64,000 nt of DNA from Taibaiella sp965229095 (GCA_965229095.1 OZ245855.1:4464001-4528000); one strand, 5' to 3'. Counted from the first letter of the stretch, positions 43,691 to 52,706 are shown. Notes: generated by a model not told the origin, from the sequence alone. Translations and numbers: made by a program.

Positions 43691-44539
43691 ATGCAAATGA
43701 ACTTGATGAAAAAAACTGTTCTGTTTTTTTTAGTATGTATTACAGCGATATCGCCTGCTGTGGCACAAAACATCTTCGGCTATGATGCCCGGGCCGTAAA
43801 CGGGCTTTCGGCCGGTGTTTTTGCCTCCCTTTCCGTAAATACCTCGGCACCATTTATCGAGCGGGGAGAGGGATACTCGCATACGGCCAAAGGCGCCCTG
43901 AGCACGGTGCCGGCTTTTGGGGCTTATATCCAGACCGGTATGGGGGAAAGGTTTTCCATTCGCGGGTCAATTACACTGGGCTATGCTTCCTATGCTTATA
44001 AATATGCCAAAACATTCGATAGCCTTACAGATAACTTCACGCCGGTACTCTCCAGCAAGTTTGACAAATACACCAAAGTAAAGCATGGCTCGGGTTTTGT
44101 AATGCCCCAGATCGATTTTGGCTATCTGTTTGGCCCATTCAAAAAAATATACCTTATCGAATTGCGTGCAGGAATTGGTTTTCATGCCTACCTGGCACAG
44201 TCCAACGATTCCATATCGCTGGGCTCGGGCAATGTTAGCGACCCTAAAAACCGCTACACCTACAATTACCATAACTCGGAAAGCGCGACGTATGGCGGTC
44301 CCAACGTATGGGGCACGGTTACCGGCAACGTATATGTGGGTTTGCGCTGGCAAAAAACCTATAATGAATTCCTTAACCATTTTTCCCTGGGCATCCAGGC
44401 TACGTTCCCCGTTTCTACCACTACGGCGGGCTATTCGTCGCTGGAGTATAAGAATTATGCTTACGAGGTCATTACCCGGGAGCGTGTGCGTCTGGCCCTT
44501 TGCACTTTTGGCATCAGGGCGGCCTATAGTTTCCTATAA
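43691..44539 (+). CDS. Outer-membrane beta-barrel protein, unknown function
   Basis: 282 residues. Signal peptide (MKKTVLFFLVCITAISPAVAQ; the ATG at 43706 is an alternative start), then beta-strand repeats typical of an 8-12-strand barrel (FSIRGSITLGYASYAYKYA, FVMPQIDFGYLFGPFKKIYLIELRAGIGFH, NVYVGLRWQKTYNEFL), closing FGIRAAYSFL. No named family recognised. 62 bp before the DUF4834 gene; the pair may be co-transcribed. Confidence 0.75.
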   Translation: MQMNLMKKTVLFFLVCITAISPAVAQNIFGYDARAVNGLSAGVFASLSVNTSAPFIERGEGYSHTAKGALSTVPAFGAYIQTGMGERFSIRGSITLGYASYAYKYAKTFDSLTDNFTPVLSSKFDKYTKVKHGSGFVMPQIDFGYLFGPFKKIYLIELRAGIGFHAYLAQSNDSISLGSGNVSDPKNRYTYNYHNSESATYGGPNVWGTVTGNVYVGLRWQKTYNEFLNHFSLGIQATFPVSTTTAGYSSLEYKNYAYEVITRERVRLALCTFGIRAAYSFL

Positions 44540-44601
44540 GGTTTATGTTAAAACCCTTCTTTTTTTCGGGTTTGCCTTGCCTATTGCCTTATCTTTGGGT
44601 T

Positions 44602-44817
44602 ATGATTTTCAGATTCGTTCTTTTCCTGGTACTTTTATTCCTGGCTATCCGTTTCGTCATGCGTTTCCTGATGCCCATCATGAAAATGACCCGTATGACG
44701 CATCATCACATGAATGATATGCGTAAGAAAATGGAGGAAATGCAAGGTAAGCAGCCTAATGACCACCAGCCCAAGCGTGTAGAAGGCGATTATATCGATT
44801 ACGAAGAAGTAAAATAA
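44602..44817 (+). CDS. DUF4834-family small membrane protein
   Basis: 71 residues: one membrane segment (MIFRFVLFLVLLFLAIRFVMRFLMPIM), a Met/His/Lys-rich amphipathic stretch, and the acidic end EGDYIDYEEVK, which is characteristic of DUF4834 in Bacteroidota. Function unknown. The ATG at 44602 is used; the longer frame starting 44545 looks like an artefact of the preceding gene. Confidence 0.75.
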   Translation: MIFRFVLFLVLLFLAIRFVMRFLMPIMKMTRMTHHHMNDMRKKMEEMQGKQPNDHQPKRVEGDYIDYEEVK

Positions 44818-44858
44818 ATATTATTACCATTCTGCCTTGTTCAGAAGATATTTTTGTT

Positions 44859-44902
44859 TAGCCCGAGCGGCCGCAGGAACTATCCTGCGGCCGCTCGGGC
44901 TA
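44859..44902. repeat. 20-bp perfect GC-rich hairpin containing NotI sites in both arms
   Basis: Arms 44859-44878 and 44883-44902, loop ACTA; each arm includes GCGGCCGC. There is no T-run on either side. It lies between the DUF4834 gene and a second hairpin at 44923. Confidence 0.75.
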
Positions 44903-44922
44903 TTGGGCACTTATTGTTGCCA

Positions 44923-44960
44923 AAAGCGATTGCCCTGCGCTGATGCAGGGCAATCGCTTT
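44923..44960. terminator. Bidirectional terminator upstream of the ECF sigma gene's 3' end
   Basis: AAAGCGATTGCCCTGC / GCAGGGCAATCGCTTT, a perfect 16-bp stem with a 6-nt loop, 15 nt after the sigma factor stop on the minus strand. Confidence 0.8.
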
Positions 44961-44975
44961 AAGTCCTTCCTGTTG

Positions 44976-45563
44976 TTAACGAAGCACCATTTTATAGTCG
45001 TTGATCATCTTACGCAGATTGATCAGGGCATAGCGCATGCGGCCCAATGCCGTATTGATGCTTACGCCTGTTATATCGGATATTTCTTTAAAGCTCATTT
45101 CTCCGTACACCCGCATCACCACTACTTCCCTTTGTTCTTCGGGCAGGCGGTCGATGATCTGCTGTACGCTGCATTCCGACTGGCGTCGTATGATCCGTTC
45201 TTCCACATGCTCCTCTTTCAGGGGCAGCAGGGCGAAGAAATCGGAACCGTCGGATAAAGTGATCTTTACCTGCTGCTTCACCCTTCTGAAATGATCGATG
45301 CAAAGGTTGTGGGCTATGCGCAAAGCCCAGGGCAGGAACTTTCCTTGCTCCGAATACTTATTGTTGCGGATGTTGTTCACGATCTTCAGGAAGGTATCCT
45401 GAAAAAGGTCTTCTGCAATATATTTATCTTTTACCATGAGGTAAATAGAGGTATATACATTGCTTTGATACCTGTAAACCAACTCTGTTATTGCTGTTTC
45501 GCTTCCGCTACGGAATAAATGTACCAGGTCCTGGTCTGAATGCTGCTTCAGGCTGTTTGTCAT
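44976..45563 (-). CDS. ECF-type RNA polymerase sigma factor
   Basis: 195 residues. Region 2 (about 22-92: YRYQSNVYTSIYLMVKDKYIAEDLFQDTFLKIV, W-ALRIAHNLCIDHFRR) and region 4 (about 135-188: LPEEQREVVVMRVYGEMSFKEISDITGVSINTALGRMRYALINLRK). No anti-sigma gene follows, and no FecR-type partner is adjacent, so its signal input is not visible here. Bacteroidota use many such factors for surface and stress functions. Confidence 0.93.
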   Translation of the reverse strand: MTNSLKQHSDQDLVHLFRSGSETAITELVYRYQSNVYTSIYLMVKDKYIAEDLFQDTFLKIVNNIRNNKYSEQGKFLPWALRIAHNLCIDHFRRVKQQVKITLSDGSDFFALLPLKEEHVEERIIRRQSECSVQQIIDRLPEEQREVVVMRVYGEMSFKEISDITGVSINTALGRMRYALINLRKMINDYKMVLR

Positions 45564-45836
45564 ATAATGAGTTCTACAAAGATTTAAACAATAACTGCGT
45601 GTGTGACGCTTGCGAATTGATTAAAATTAAAAGTGTAGAGTATGAGCCTATAAGCGATAATTAAGGGGTGGCAAATATAATAATTTCCACAAAAGAAAGG
45701 CCAGGGGCCCTGTTTTAAATTTTAGTTTTTCCTTTTGTTAATAATATAGACGAAGAGTTATATGGTGCCGTTGGGTGCGCTATAAATATATATTTCCCTA
45801 AATCGAAATGGTATTGGCAGCTAGTAGCTTAGCATT
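45564..45836. other. Intergenic stretch between the ECF sigma and EEP genes
   Basis: 273 nt, AT-rich. A minus-strand TATATTTG (45672-45679) fits a -7 box for the sigma gene. No ORF or RNA structure supported. Confidence 0.35.
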
Positions 45837-47015
45837 CTATTTTATTTCCTTTTCTTTCAGGGAAAAATTAGCAATGACCGGGTAATGGTCCGAAAGGTCC
45901 ACGTCGGGCCTCTTGTAGCCCCTTATAGTAAGAGCGTCGGCATCGTACAGGATATAGTCGATCCGCAGGGTAGGGAAGATATGGCGGTAAGTGCGGCCCA
46001 GGCCGGCGCCCTTACCGGTAAAGGCATCGGAAAGCTTACCCTTTACTTTATTGTAAACATAGGAGCCGGGTACATCATTAAAATCACCGCAGATGATCTG
46101 GGGGTAATCCATTTCGCGTTTCAGGGAATCGATCTTATTGGCCAGGCCGGCGCGGTTCGACGATGCATTGCGCAGCTTCTTTAACAAAGACTTCGAGCGG
46201 TCTTCATCCTGGGCATCTACTCCTTTCGATTTTACTTCTGAAATGTACTTCATTTCCTGCCGGCCAAAACCCACAGAGGTGAGGTGGACCACGTTCAGGC
46301 TGAAAATATGACTGCTGTCGATCACTACTTCCACGCTCAGCATATTGTATGTCCTAGGGAACAAAGGATACCGTTTTTCATTACGGATCGGGTACTTGGA
46401 AAAAATAGCATGGCCCGTGTAGATCAGGTCATCTTTGGAGGCATCGCTGGTAATGTAGTTTTTTTTCAGGTCGTTCTCTACCGAAAAAGCGACAAAGGGG
46501 TATCCCGACTGCTGCAAGATAGCGGTATAAGGCTCCGAATCTTCTTTCGCATCCCAATAGAATTCCTGTAGGCATAGTATGTCGGGGTTTTCCTCCTTGA
46601 TCAGCTTCAGGATCTTGGCCTTTGAGGTTTTGTCCTTGGTCCATTCGCCCAGGTCAAACAGGTGCACATTCCAGGTCATGATCTTCAGGCTGCTTTCGTC
46701 GTTGGAAGCAATCGTATTGTTGCCGACATAATTAAAGCCGAACAAGGGCCGGGTAATATTCCAGCAAAGGACTAGGACGATGAGGGAAGCCAGGCTCCTG
46801 AGCTTCTTTTTGGAAAACAGCCAGAAGAGTACAAAAAAAACATTGCTGAGCGCGGCAAAGAAACAGGTAAAGCTGATAAGGCTTAAGAGGGTGGGCTTGT
46901 CGGACGGATCGTAATAAGCGGCCCACTTACACAGCAGCAGCCATAAAACAGCTCCGATATTAAGCAAAAGAAAAATGCTCCGGAATATCCTGGACAGAAC
47001 GGAAGTTTTTTTCAA
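45837..47015 (-). CDS. Membrane-anchored endonuclease/exonuclease/phosphatase family protein
   Basis: 392 residues. Three N-terminal membrane segments (about 10-28, 43-67, 74-90), then an EEP domain: IMTWNVHLF, ILCLQEFYW (catalytic Glu), PQIICGDFNDVPGS, and near the end LRIDYILYDADAL with DLSDHYPVIANF (catalytic Asp-His). Substrate could be nucleic acid, phospholipid or sphingomyelin-like lipid; membrane anchorage and secreted orientation favour a lipid phosphodiesterase, but this is not decided by sequence. Confidence 0.87.
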   Translation of the reverse strand: MKKTSVLSRIFRSIFLLLNIGAVLWLLLCKWAAYYDPSDKPTLLSLISFTCFFAALSNVFFVLFWLFSKKKLRSLASLIVLVLCWNITRPLFGFNYVGNNTIASNDESSLKIMTWNVHLFDLGEWTKDKTSKAKILKLIKEENPDILCLQEFYWDAKEDSEPYTAILQQSGYPFVAFSVENDLKKNYITSDASKDDLIYTGHAIFSKYPIRNEKRYPLFPRTYNMLSVEVVIDSSHIFSLNVVHLTSVGFGRQEMKYISEVKSKGVDAQDEDRSKSLLKKLRNASSNRAGLANKIDSLKREMDYPQIICGDFNDVPGSYVYNKVKGKLSDAFTGKGAGLGRTYRHIFPTLRIDYILYDADALTIRGYKRPDVDLSDHYPVIANFSLKEKEIK

Positions 47016-47075
47016 AACAGTCGTGCGGTGAATCGTTAGGAATAGGTAATGGAATATACCATGTTGCGGCCAGGG

Positions 47076-48002
47076 TTAACTCTCTTTGCTGGCTTTCATC
47101 AGTAATTCTTTTTCTTCGGCAGTAAGCGAGTCATATCCTTTCTGGTTAATCTTATCGAGCAGCATATCTATAGATTCTTCTGTAGTCCTGGATTTGGGTT
47201 GTGCCTGTTTAAATGCTTCGGCCCTTTTTTTCTGTTGGCGCTCTGCTTCAAGATCGTCGGGACCGAACCAGTTCTGCATCTTATTGCCTGATTGGTATAG
47301 CCAGGCGCCGGGTTTGCTTCCCGAACGCAGCAGGCGAATATAGCTGAAACCTACCAGGCCGCTGGCGAGGCATAGGATCATCATGGCATAATTGCCCGAA
47401 ACGTAACTGAGCACGTTCAGGATGAGAAAGAGGCAAAGTACGGCCCAGAGCGGAATAGAGAAACGGTCGCCCAGGTAAAACTTGAACCGGGGCGCCAGTG
47501 TGATCGAGGCGATCGCAAAACCCATAATGCCCGGAGTGGCGCCCAGCATAGGCGCTGTAGTGCCCAGTTCCGGCCATATGGCCGAAGCGCCGAGATACAC
47601 GCAGCCACCCAGGATATAGGAAAAAAAGAACAATGGGATAATTTCTTTATAGCCTACCAACGATTGAATTACCGAACCAAAGCAATACAGCCACAGCATA
47701 TTGCTCAACAGGTTGAAAAAGCCGCTATGGGCCCAGGCATAAGTAAGCAGTATCCAGGGGCGGTGCAGAAAATCGCGGAACGATTGTAATCCTATATAAG
47801 GGCTGATCACATTATGGAAAGTGACCTTTTGCTTTATCTGGTTGATCACTATTTCCTGGTTGGGACTTATAACCAGGATAATCACATACATAGCATAAGC
47901 CAGTATAAAGCCAACTGCACTCGCCGCAATAAGCTGTATGAGTGCGTTATGCCCGTAATTGGCGATCAGATTTCTCCGCTGCCTTGTAAACTCTGTTTTC
48001 AT
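47076..48002 (-). CDS. Rhomboid-fold protein lacking catalytic residues (pseudo-rhomboid)
   Basis: 308 residues; six or seven membrane helices and a C-terminal cytosolic extension (about 235-308) with SMLLDKINQKGYDSLTAEEKELLMKAS-like helices. Where rhomboid proteases have GASG, this one has GATPG (Thr156, Pro157), and the helix that should carry the catalytic His reads NYAMMILCLASGLVG without any His. The fold motif NMLWLYCFGSV is kept. The start is MKTEFTRQ at 48002. It sits 90 bp downstream of an intact rhomboid gene on the same strand, a pairing of enzyme and probable pseudo-enzyme. Confidence 0.82.
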   Translation of the reverse strand: MKTEFTRQRRNLIANYGHNALIQLIAASAVGFILAYAMYVIILVISPNQEIVINQIKQKVTFHNVISPYIGLQSFRDFLHRPWILLTYAWAHSGFFNLLSNMLWLYCFGSVIQSLVGYKEIIPLFFFSYILGGCVYLGASAIWPELGTTAPMLGATPGIMGFAIASITLAPRFKFYLGDRFSIPLWAVLCLFLILNVLSYVSGNYAMMILCLASGLVGFSYIRLLRSGSKPGAWLYQSGNKMQNWFGPDDLEAERQQKKRAEAFKQAQPKSRTTEESIDMLLDKINQKGYDSLTAEEKELLMKASKES

Positions 48003-48091
48003 ATCCACCTGAACAATTCTACAGCAAATTAACAATAATTCGGCTAAAACAGTTGTGTCTTATCCCTATTTAACGATCGGTTTTTATAATA

Positions 48092-48829
48092 TCAGTAATA
48101 AGTATTCCTGCCCGATTTTTTCCAGGCTTTCAACAGGAAAAAGGCAAAAAGCATACCGCCAAGGTGGGCAAAGTGGGCTACGTTATCTGCCGGGCTGTTC
48201 TGGAATCCGGAAAATAACTCTATAACGGCATAAATGGCTACAACGTATTTTGCTTTTATCGGGAATAAGAAATAGATATAGACCATGAGATTCGGAAACA
48301 AATAACCGAAAGCAAAGAGTACGCCATATATAGCTCCCGATGCTCCCAGCATAGGGCTAATCATCGGGGTGATCCTCCTGTCTCCATAGTTGAAGCCGGT
48401 ACTGGCAGCTTGGTTAAATACAGTTTGCTGGTCTATTGCGCTTAAGTGGGAGTACCAGCTTATATCGGCTGCATTTTCCCAGCTAAAAACCAGCATGTGG
48501 CACAAGGCTGCGCCCAGGCCACACACAAAATAGAATATGAGGAAACGTTTAGGCCCTAAAGTATTCTCGATTATATTTCCAAACATCCACAGGGCAAACA
48601 TATTAAAGAAGAGATGCGTAAGGTTGCCATGCATAAACAGATGGGTAATTACCTGCCAGGGTTTGAACAAGGGCGACTGCCAATGAAATAAAGCCAGGTA
48701 ATAGTCTAAGTCAATTATGCCCGCCTTTTGCAGCACATAGGTAGTGGCAAACATAAGCACATTAATAATGATCAGGTTTTTGATCACAGGAGGTAGGATC
48801 TGGAACCCGCCAGGACGATATTCACTCAT
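48092..48829 (-). CDS. Rhomboid intramembrane serine protease
   Basis: 245 residues, six or seven membrane helices. Catalytic Ser164 in MLGASGAIYGV and catalytic His222 in NVAHFAHLGG; oxyanion/fold motif HLFFNMFALWMFG (72-84). Cleaves transmembrane segments of client proteins. Start MSEYRPGGFQ at 48829; a longer frame is unsupported. Upstream gene of the pair with the pseudo-rhomboid, and divergent from the sugar nucleotidyltransferase. Confidence 0.94.
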   Translation of the reverse strand: MSEYRPGGFQILPPVIKNLIIINVLMFATTYVLQKAGIIDLDYYLALFHWQSPLFKPWQVITHLFMHGNLTHLFFNMFALWMFGNIIENTLGPKRFLIFYFVCGLGAALCHMLVFSWENAADISWYSHLSAIDQQTVFNQAASTGFNYGDRRITPMISPMLGASGAIYGVLFAFGYLFPNLMVYIYFLFPIKAKYVVAIYAVIELFSGFQNSPADNVAHFAHLGGMLFAFFLLKAWKKSGRNTYY

Positions 48830-48991
48830 AGAAAGTATAGATTTTTTAAACAGCAAGGTAATAGCGCTGTAAGGAATCAAAATTAAGGAAATCAGCGTAA
48901 CAACAGGGGAAGAGAAAAAATGTTGTTGCCCATAACATAATTGCCTGTAGGGGAATCATTGCTTAATTTGCAGCTTTTTGTAACAGCATTT

Positions 48992-49726
48992 ATGAAAGCT
49001 TTACTCCTGTCGGCCGGCCTGGGCACAAGGCTGAAACCTTTTACCGACCATCATCCCAAAGCCCTGGCGCCGGTAAACGGGCGCAGCCTGCTGGAATGGA
49101 ATATACGCAACCTGCAGCGCTTTGGCATTTGGGAGATCGTTGTTAATGTCCATCATTTTGCCGGCCAGATCATCGACCTGCTGGAGCGGGAAAAGGGATT
49201 CGGCAGCAGCATAGAGATATCCGATGAAAGCGATAAGGTGCTGGAAACCGGTGGCGGCCTTAAGAAAGCAGCTCCGTTCCTGCAGGACGAGCCCGATTTC
49301 CTGGTAATGAATGTAGATATACTGACGGATGCGGATATCGGGAAAATGGTGGCCTGTCATCGTTCGGGCAATGCCTTGGCTACGCTTGCCCTGCAGAAGC
49401 GCTCTTCTTCGCGTTACTTCCTTTTTGACGATAACCTGGTGTTGAAAGGCTGGGAAAATGTACAGACCGGCGAGGCAAAAATACCCGGGGACAACAGGGA
49501 TATGGCCTGGGAACCTTATGCTTTTAGCGGCATTCACATGATGAGCAGCGCCATTTTTGATCAGATCGGGCAAGAAGGTAAGTTCTCTTTGGTAGATGTG
49601 TATCTTGACCTGTGCACCGGTAACCGTATCCGGGGCTGGGATCATACCGGCGACCTCCTTCTGGACGTAGGCAAGGCCGATAGTATCAGTAAAGCAGAAG
49701 CCTTATTTGCCCATATCCTTTTTTAA
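48992..49726 (+). CDS. Sugar-phosphate nucleotidyltransferase (MurU-like)
   Basis: 244 residues. Opens MKALLLSAGLGTRLKPFTDHHPKAL, the NTP-transferase G-x-G-T-R-L-x-P signature with the conserved Lys. Short form without a C-terminal LbH domain, like N-acetylmuramate-1-P uridylyltransferase (MurU) or mannose-1-P guanylyltransferases of Bacteroidota. Start at the ATG at 48992. It is followed 18 bp later by a class III aminotransferase gene. Confidence 0.82.
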   Translation: MKALLLSAGLGTRLKPFTDHHPKALAPVNGRSLLEWNIRNLQRFGIWEIVVNVHHFAGQIIDLLEREKGFGSSIEISDESDKVLETGGGLKKAAPFLQDEPDFLVMNVDILTDADIGKMVACHRSGNALATLALQKRSSSRYFLFDDNLVLKGWENVQTGEAKIPGDNRDMAWEPYAFSGIHMMSSAIFDQIGQEGKFSLVDVYLDLCTGNRIRGWDHTGDLLLDVGKADSISKAEALFAHILF

Positions 49727-49744
49727 CGTAGCACCGTTTATTTT

Positions 49745-50968
49745 ATGACCGAAAGACAATTGTTTCAACAGCACCTGGCACCCACTTCAACGGAGCCTAT
49801 GGCTTTTCCTATAAGCAGGGCCGAGGGGGCCATGTTGTTCGATGATACCGGTAAAGCTTTTATCGACCTTATCGGAGGCATTAGCGTATGTAACGTAGGC
49901 CATTGCCATCCTAAAGTAGTGGCCGCTGTTCAAAAACAGGCTGCACAATACCTGCACGTGATGGTTTACGGGGAAGCATTGCAAAGCCCCCAGGTGCAAT
50001 ATGCTACCTTGCTGGCCACCCATTTGCCGGCCAGCCTGGATTGCGTATATTTCACCAACTCGGGGGCCGAAGCCGTTGAAGGCGCGATGAAGCTGGCCAA
50101 GCGCCTTACCGGAAGGGGAGAGATCATTGCTTGTATACATAGTTACCATGGTTCGACCCAGGGCGCCTTGAGCATTTTGGGCGATGAATACTGGCGAAGC
50201 GCCTACCGGCCTTTATTGCCCGGCATCCGGCATATCCGGCACAACGATTTTGACTCCCTGGTCCACATTACAGCGGATACTGCCTGCATTATCCTGGAAA
50301 CGGTGCAGGCCGAAGCGGGCGTACTGGCCCCTTCGGAAGCCTGGATGCAGGCCCTGCGGCAAAAATGCGACCAGACCGGCACTTTACTGGTGCTGGATGA
50401 GATCCAGGTAGGTTTTGGCCGCACCGGTACTCTTTGGGCTTTTGAAGCATACAATATTATACCCGATATATTGTTATTAGGTAAGGCATTGGGTGGCGGT
50501 ATGCCGTTGGGAGCCTTTATTGCCTCGCGGGAAAAGATGCAGGCTCTGGCCGATAAGCCCATATTGGGACATATTACCACCTTCGGGGGGCATCCAGTAA
50601 GTTGTGCAGCCGGTAAAGCGGCAATGGAGGCCTTGCTGGAAGAAGGGATGATGGAGACCGTTGTAGCCAAAGAACAGCTATTTCGGGAGCTTTTGCAGCA
50701 TCGCCTCATCAAAACAGTGCGCAGTAAGGGCCTGATATTGGCCATAGAACTGGAAGATTTTGACCTGGTGAAAAAGGTGATTGCCTTTTGTACGGCCGGA
50801 AGCAAAACCTGGGAGCATGATGACAAAACGGTTGCAGGCGTATTTACCGACTGGTTCCTGTTTGCACCGCAATGCATCCGCCTGGTTCCGCCCCTGGTTA
50901 TTTCCGGTTCCGAAATAAAACAAGCCTGTGCTATTTTATTACAGGCATTGGATCAATGCCTTATTTAA
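49745..50968 (+). CDS. Class III PLP-dependent aminotransferase
   Basis: 407 residues. Ornithine/acetylornithine aminotransferase family: FTNSGAEAVEGAMKLAKRLTGR, LVLDEIQVGFGRTGTLWAFE, PLP-binding Lys247 in LLGKALGGGMPLGAF, and TTFGGHPVSCAAGKA. The substrate cannot be set from sequence; no arginine biosynthesis genes adjoin, so a sugar or other amine donor role is also possible. Co-transcribed with the nucleotidyltransferase. Confidence 0.88.
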   Translation: MTERQLFQQHLAPTSTEPMAFPISRAEGAMLFDDTGKAFIDLIGGISVCNVGHCHPKVVAAVQKQAAQYLHVMVYGEALQSPQVQYATLLATHLPASLDCVYFTNSGAEAVEGAMKLAKRLTGRGEIIACIHSYHGSTQGALSILGDEYWRSAYRPLLPGIRHIRHNDFDSLVHITADTACIILETVQAEAGVLAPSEAWMQALRQKCDQTGTLLVLDEIQVGFGRTGTLWAFEAYNIIPDILLLGKALGGGMPLGAFIASREKMQALADKPILGHITTFGGHPVSCAAGKAAMEALLEEGMMETVVAKEQLFRELLQHRLIKTVRSKGLILAIELEDFDLVKKVIAFCTAGSKTWEHDDKTVAGVFTDWFLFAPQCIRLVPPLVISGSEIKQACAILLQALDQCLI

Positions 50969-51090
50969 AGCGATCCGGCAACAATAACAAATTTTTGAGT
51001 AAATTTTACCGTCCTTTACTAAACGATTGGTAGTAGATAAGGTCTATAAACTGGAACAACAATTTGTTCTTATCTTAAAAATATATAATT

Positions 51091-52650
51091 ATGAAAATGC
51101 TCAGCAACCGGACAGGCGGAATACCTGCTTTTATCTTTGCTGTTCTGCTGGTGATGATTGGTTTTTCTGTCGGAAATGTTAACGCCCAGGACTACAACAA
51201 TTATAATAATGGCTATAATAACTACGATGATGGTTATTCCAACAATAATTATGGGGATTACCAGGAGTTCTACGACGACCTGTCGCCCTACGGTCAATGG
51301 TTTAATGATCCACAATATGGCTACGTATGGACCCCTAACGCGGGACGCGATTTCCGCCCTTACTATACCAACGGACGTTGGGTGATGACCGACTATGGTA
51401 ATATGTGGGTGTCCGATTACTCCTGGGGATGGGCGCCTTTCCACTACGGTCGTTGGGCGCAAAGTGCCTACTATGGCTGGATATGGATTCCCGGACGCAC
51501 CTGGGGTCCGGCCTGGGTAAACTGGCGCCAGGGTGGCGGTTACTATGGCTGGTCGCCTATGGGTCCCGGCATCAGCATCAATTTCTCCTTTGGCTCGGGC
51601 TATAACGTGCCTACCGCCTGGTGGACATTTATCCCCTGCGGTAATATCTACTCCCGTTCTTATGCCCGCTATTATTCTCCCCGTCAGACTGTGAATATTA
51701 TCAACAATACCACGATCATTAACAACACTTATGTGGATCATGGCACCAGAAACACTTATATAACCGGCCCCCGTCGCAGCGATGTGGAAACAGCTACCCG
51801 TCAGCGGGTAACAGTGTATAATGTAAGCAACAGAAGCCGTGCCGGGGCAGTGGATGTAAGCGGCCGCAGCGTAAATGTGTACAGACCCAGCATCCGCGAG
51901 ATAAATACCCGGAACCAGTCTGTTCCTGCGCCAAGACAGGTGAAAACAATGGAACGTTCGGTGGTAACTAATACCGGCGGTGGCAGGGCTCCTTCCCGCT
52001 CCCCCCTGGAAAGGGTAAGCAACAATGATCGCCAGGTGCAGCCGGATAACAATTCCAGGAGCAACCAACTGCTGCAACAGCGCGGACAAAGGGATCAGCA
52101 GCAAAGGGCTGTGCAGCAGCAGAATGCCGTACGGGAAGCACAAGGCCAGCAGCAACGCAGCGTGCAGCAACAGCAGGAAAGGGTGCAGCGGGAATCTTCT
52201 GATCAGCAGCGGATGCTGCGCGAGCAACAGGCACAACAAGTGCAACAGCAGCAACGCCTGCAGCGGGACCAGCAAATGCAGCAACAGCAACGGGTACAAC
52301 AACAACAGCAACAAGCTATACAGCAACAACAGCGCCTGCAGCGGGACCAGCAAATGCAGCAACAGCGGGTACAACAACAACAGCAGCAAGCTATACAGCA
52401 ACAACAGCGCCAGCAGCGGGACCAGCAAATGCAGCAACAGCGGGTACAACAGCAGCAACAGCAGGCTATACAGCAACAGCAACGGATGCAGCAACAGCAG
52501 CAACGGGATCAGCAAATGCAGCAACAGCGCATGCAACAACAACAGATGCAGCAGCAGCGGAACGTGGAAAGGGCGCAGCCCCAGAGGGTAGAACGCAGCA
52601 ATAGTGCGCCTCAGCAAAGAGCTGCAGAACCTTCACCAAGAGGAAGATAA
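51091..52650 (+). CDS. DUF6600-type exported protein with a long Gln-rich repeat tail
   Basis: 519 residues. Signal peptide (about 1-32, ending NVNAQ), then an aromatic domain with repeated YGQWFNDPQYGYVWTPNAG, W..WAPFHYGRW, YGWIWIPGRTWGPAWVNWR motifs (about 65-165, DUF6600 pattern), a middle part rich in Asn/Ser/Arg, and a tail from about residue 330 to 500 composed almost wholly of Gln with Arg/Met/Asp. The tail holds three near-identical units of 25-26 residues. Envelope location is likely; function unknown. A long Leu-rich antisense frame over it is an artefact of the CAG/CAA codons. Confidence 0.72.
   Translation: MKMLSNRTGGIPAFIFAVLLVMIGFSVGNVNAQDYNNYNNGYNNYDDGYSNNNYGDYQEFYDDLSPYGQWFNDPQYGYVWTPNAGRDFRPYYTNGRWVMTDYGNMWVSDYSWGWAPFHYGRWAQSAYYGWIWIPGRTWGPAWVNWRQGGGYYGWSPMGPGISINFSFGSGYNVPTAWWTFIPCGNIYSRSYARYYSPRQTVNIINNTTIINNTYVDHGTRNTYITGPRRSDVETATRQRVTVYNVSNRSRAGAVDVSGRSVNVYRPSIREINTRNQSVPAPRQVKTMERSVVTNTGGGRAPSRSPLERVSNNDRQVQPDNNSRSNQLLQQRGQRDQQQRAVQQQNAVREAQGQQQRSVQQQQERVQRESSDQQRMLREQQAQQVQQQQRLQRDQQMQQQQRVQQQQQQAIQQQQRLQRDQQMQQQRVQQQQQQAIQQQQRQQRDQQMQQQRVQQQQQQAIQQQQRMQQQQQRDQQMQQQRMQQQQMQQQRNVERAQPQRVERSNSAPQQRAAEPSPRGR
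52255..52560 (+). repeat. Tandem repeat within the Gln-rich tail
   Basis: Units begin at 52255, 52333, 52408 and 52483 (periods 78, 75 and 75 bp), each coding LQRDQQMQQQ..VQQQQQQAIQQQQ-like sequence; the last is degenerate. Period is a multiple of three, so copy number can change without a frameshift. Confidence 0.85.
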
Positions 52651-52676
52651 CGCTTTTGAGTTCTTGATTGTATAAC

Positions 52677-52706
52677 GGAAAGCGCCTGTCGGGGCGCTTT
52701 CCTTAT
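52677..52706 (+). terminator. Terminator of the Gln-rich protein gene
   Basis: GGAAAGCGCC / GGCGCTTTCC, 10-bp stem and 6-nt loop followed by TTATTTG, about 27 nt after the stop. Confidence 0.78.

Noticed and set aside
44859..44902. Palindrome considered as a terminator
   Set aside because: No T-run on either strand; the adjacent hairpin at 44923 does that job. Listed as a repeat instead.
52255..52560. Tandem repeat considered as a CRISPR array
   Set aside because: Units are contiguous and in frame inside a protein, without unique spacers; no cas genes nearby.
51070..52617. 515-residue Leu-rich minus-strand frame
   Set aside because: Antisense to the Gln-rich repeat: CAG/CAA read backwards give Leu codons. 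No signal or family resemblance, and no other gene-like feature.
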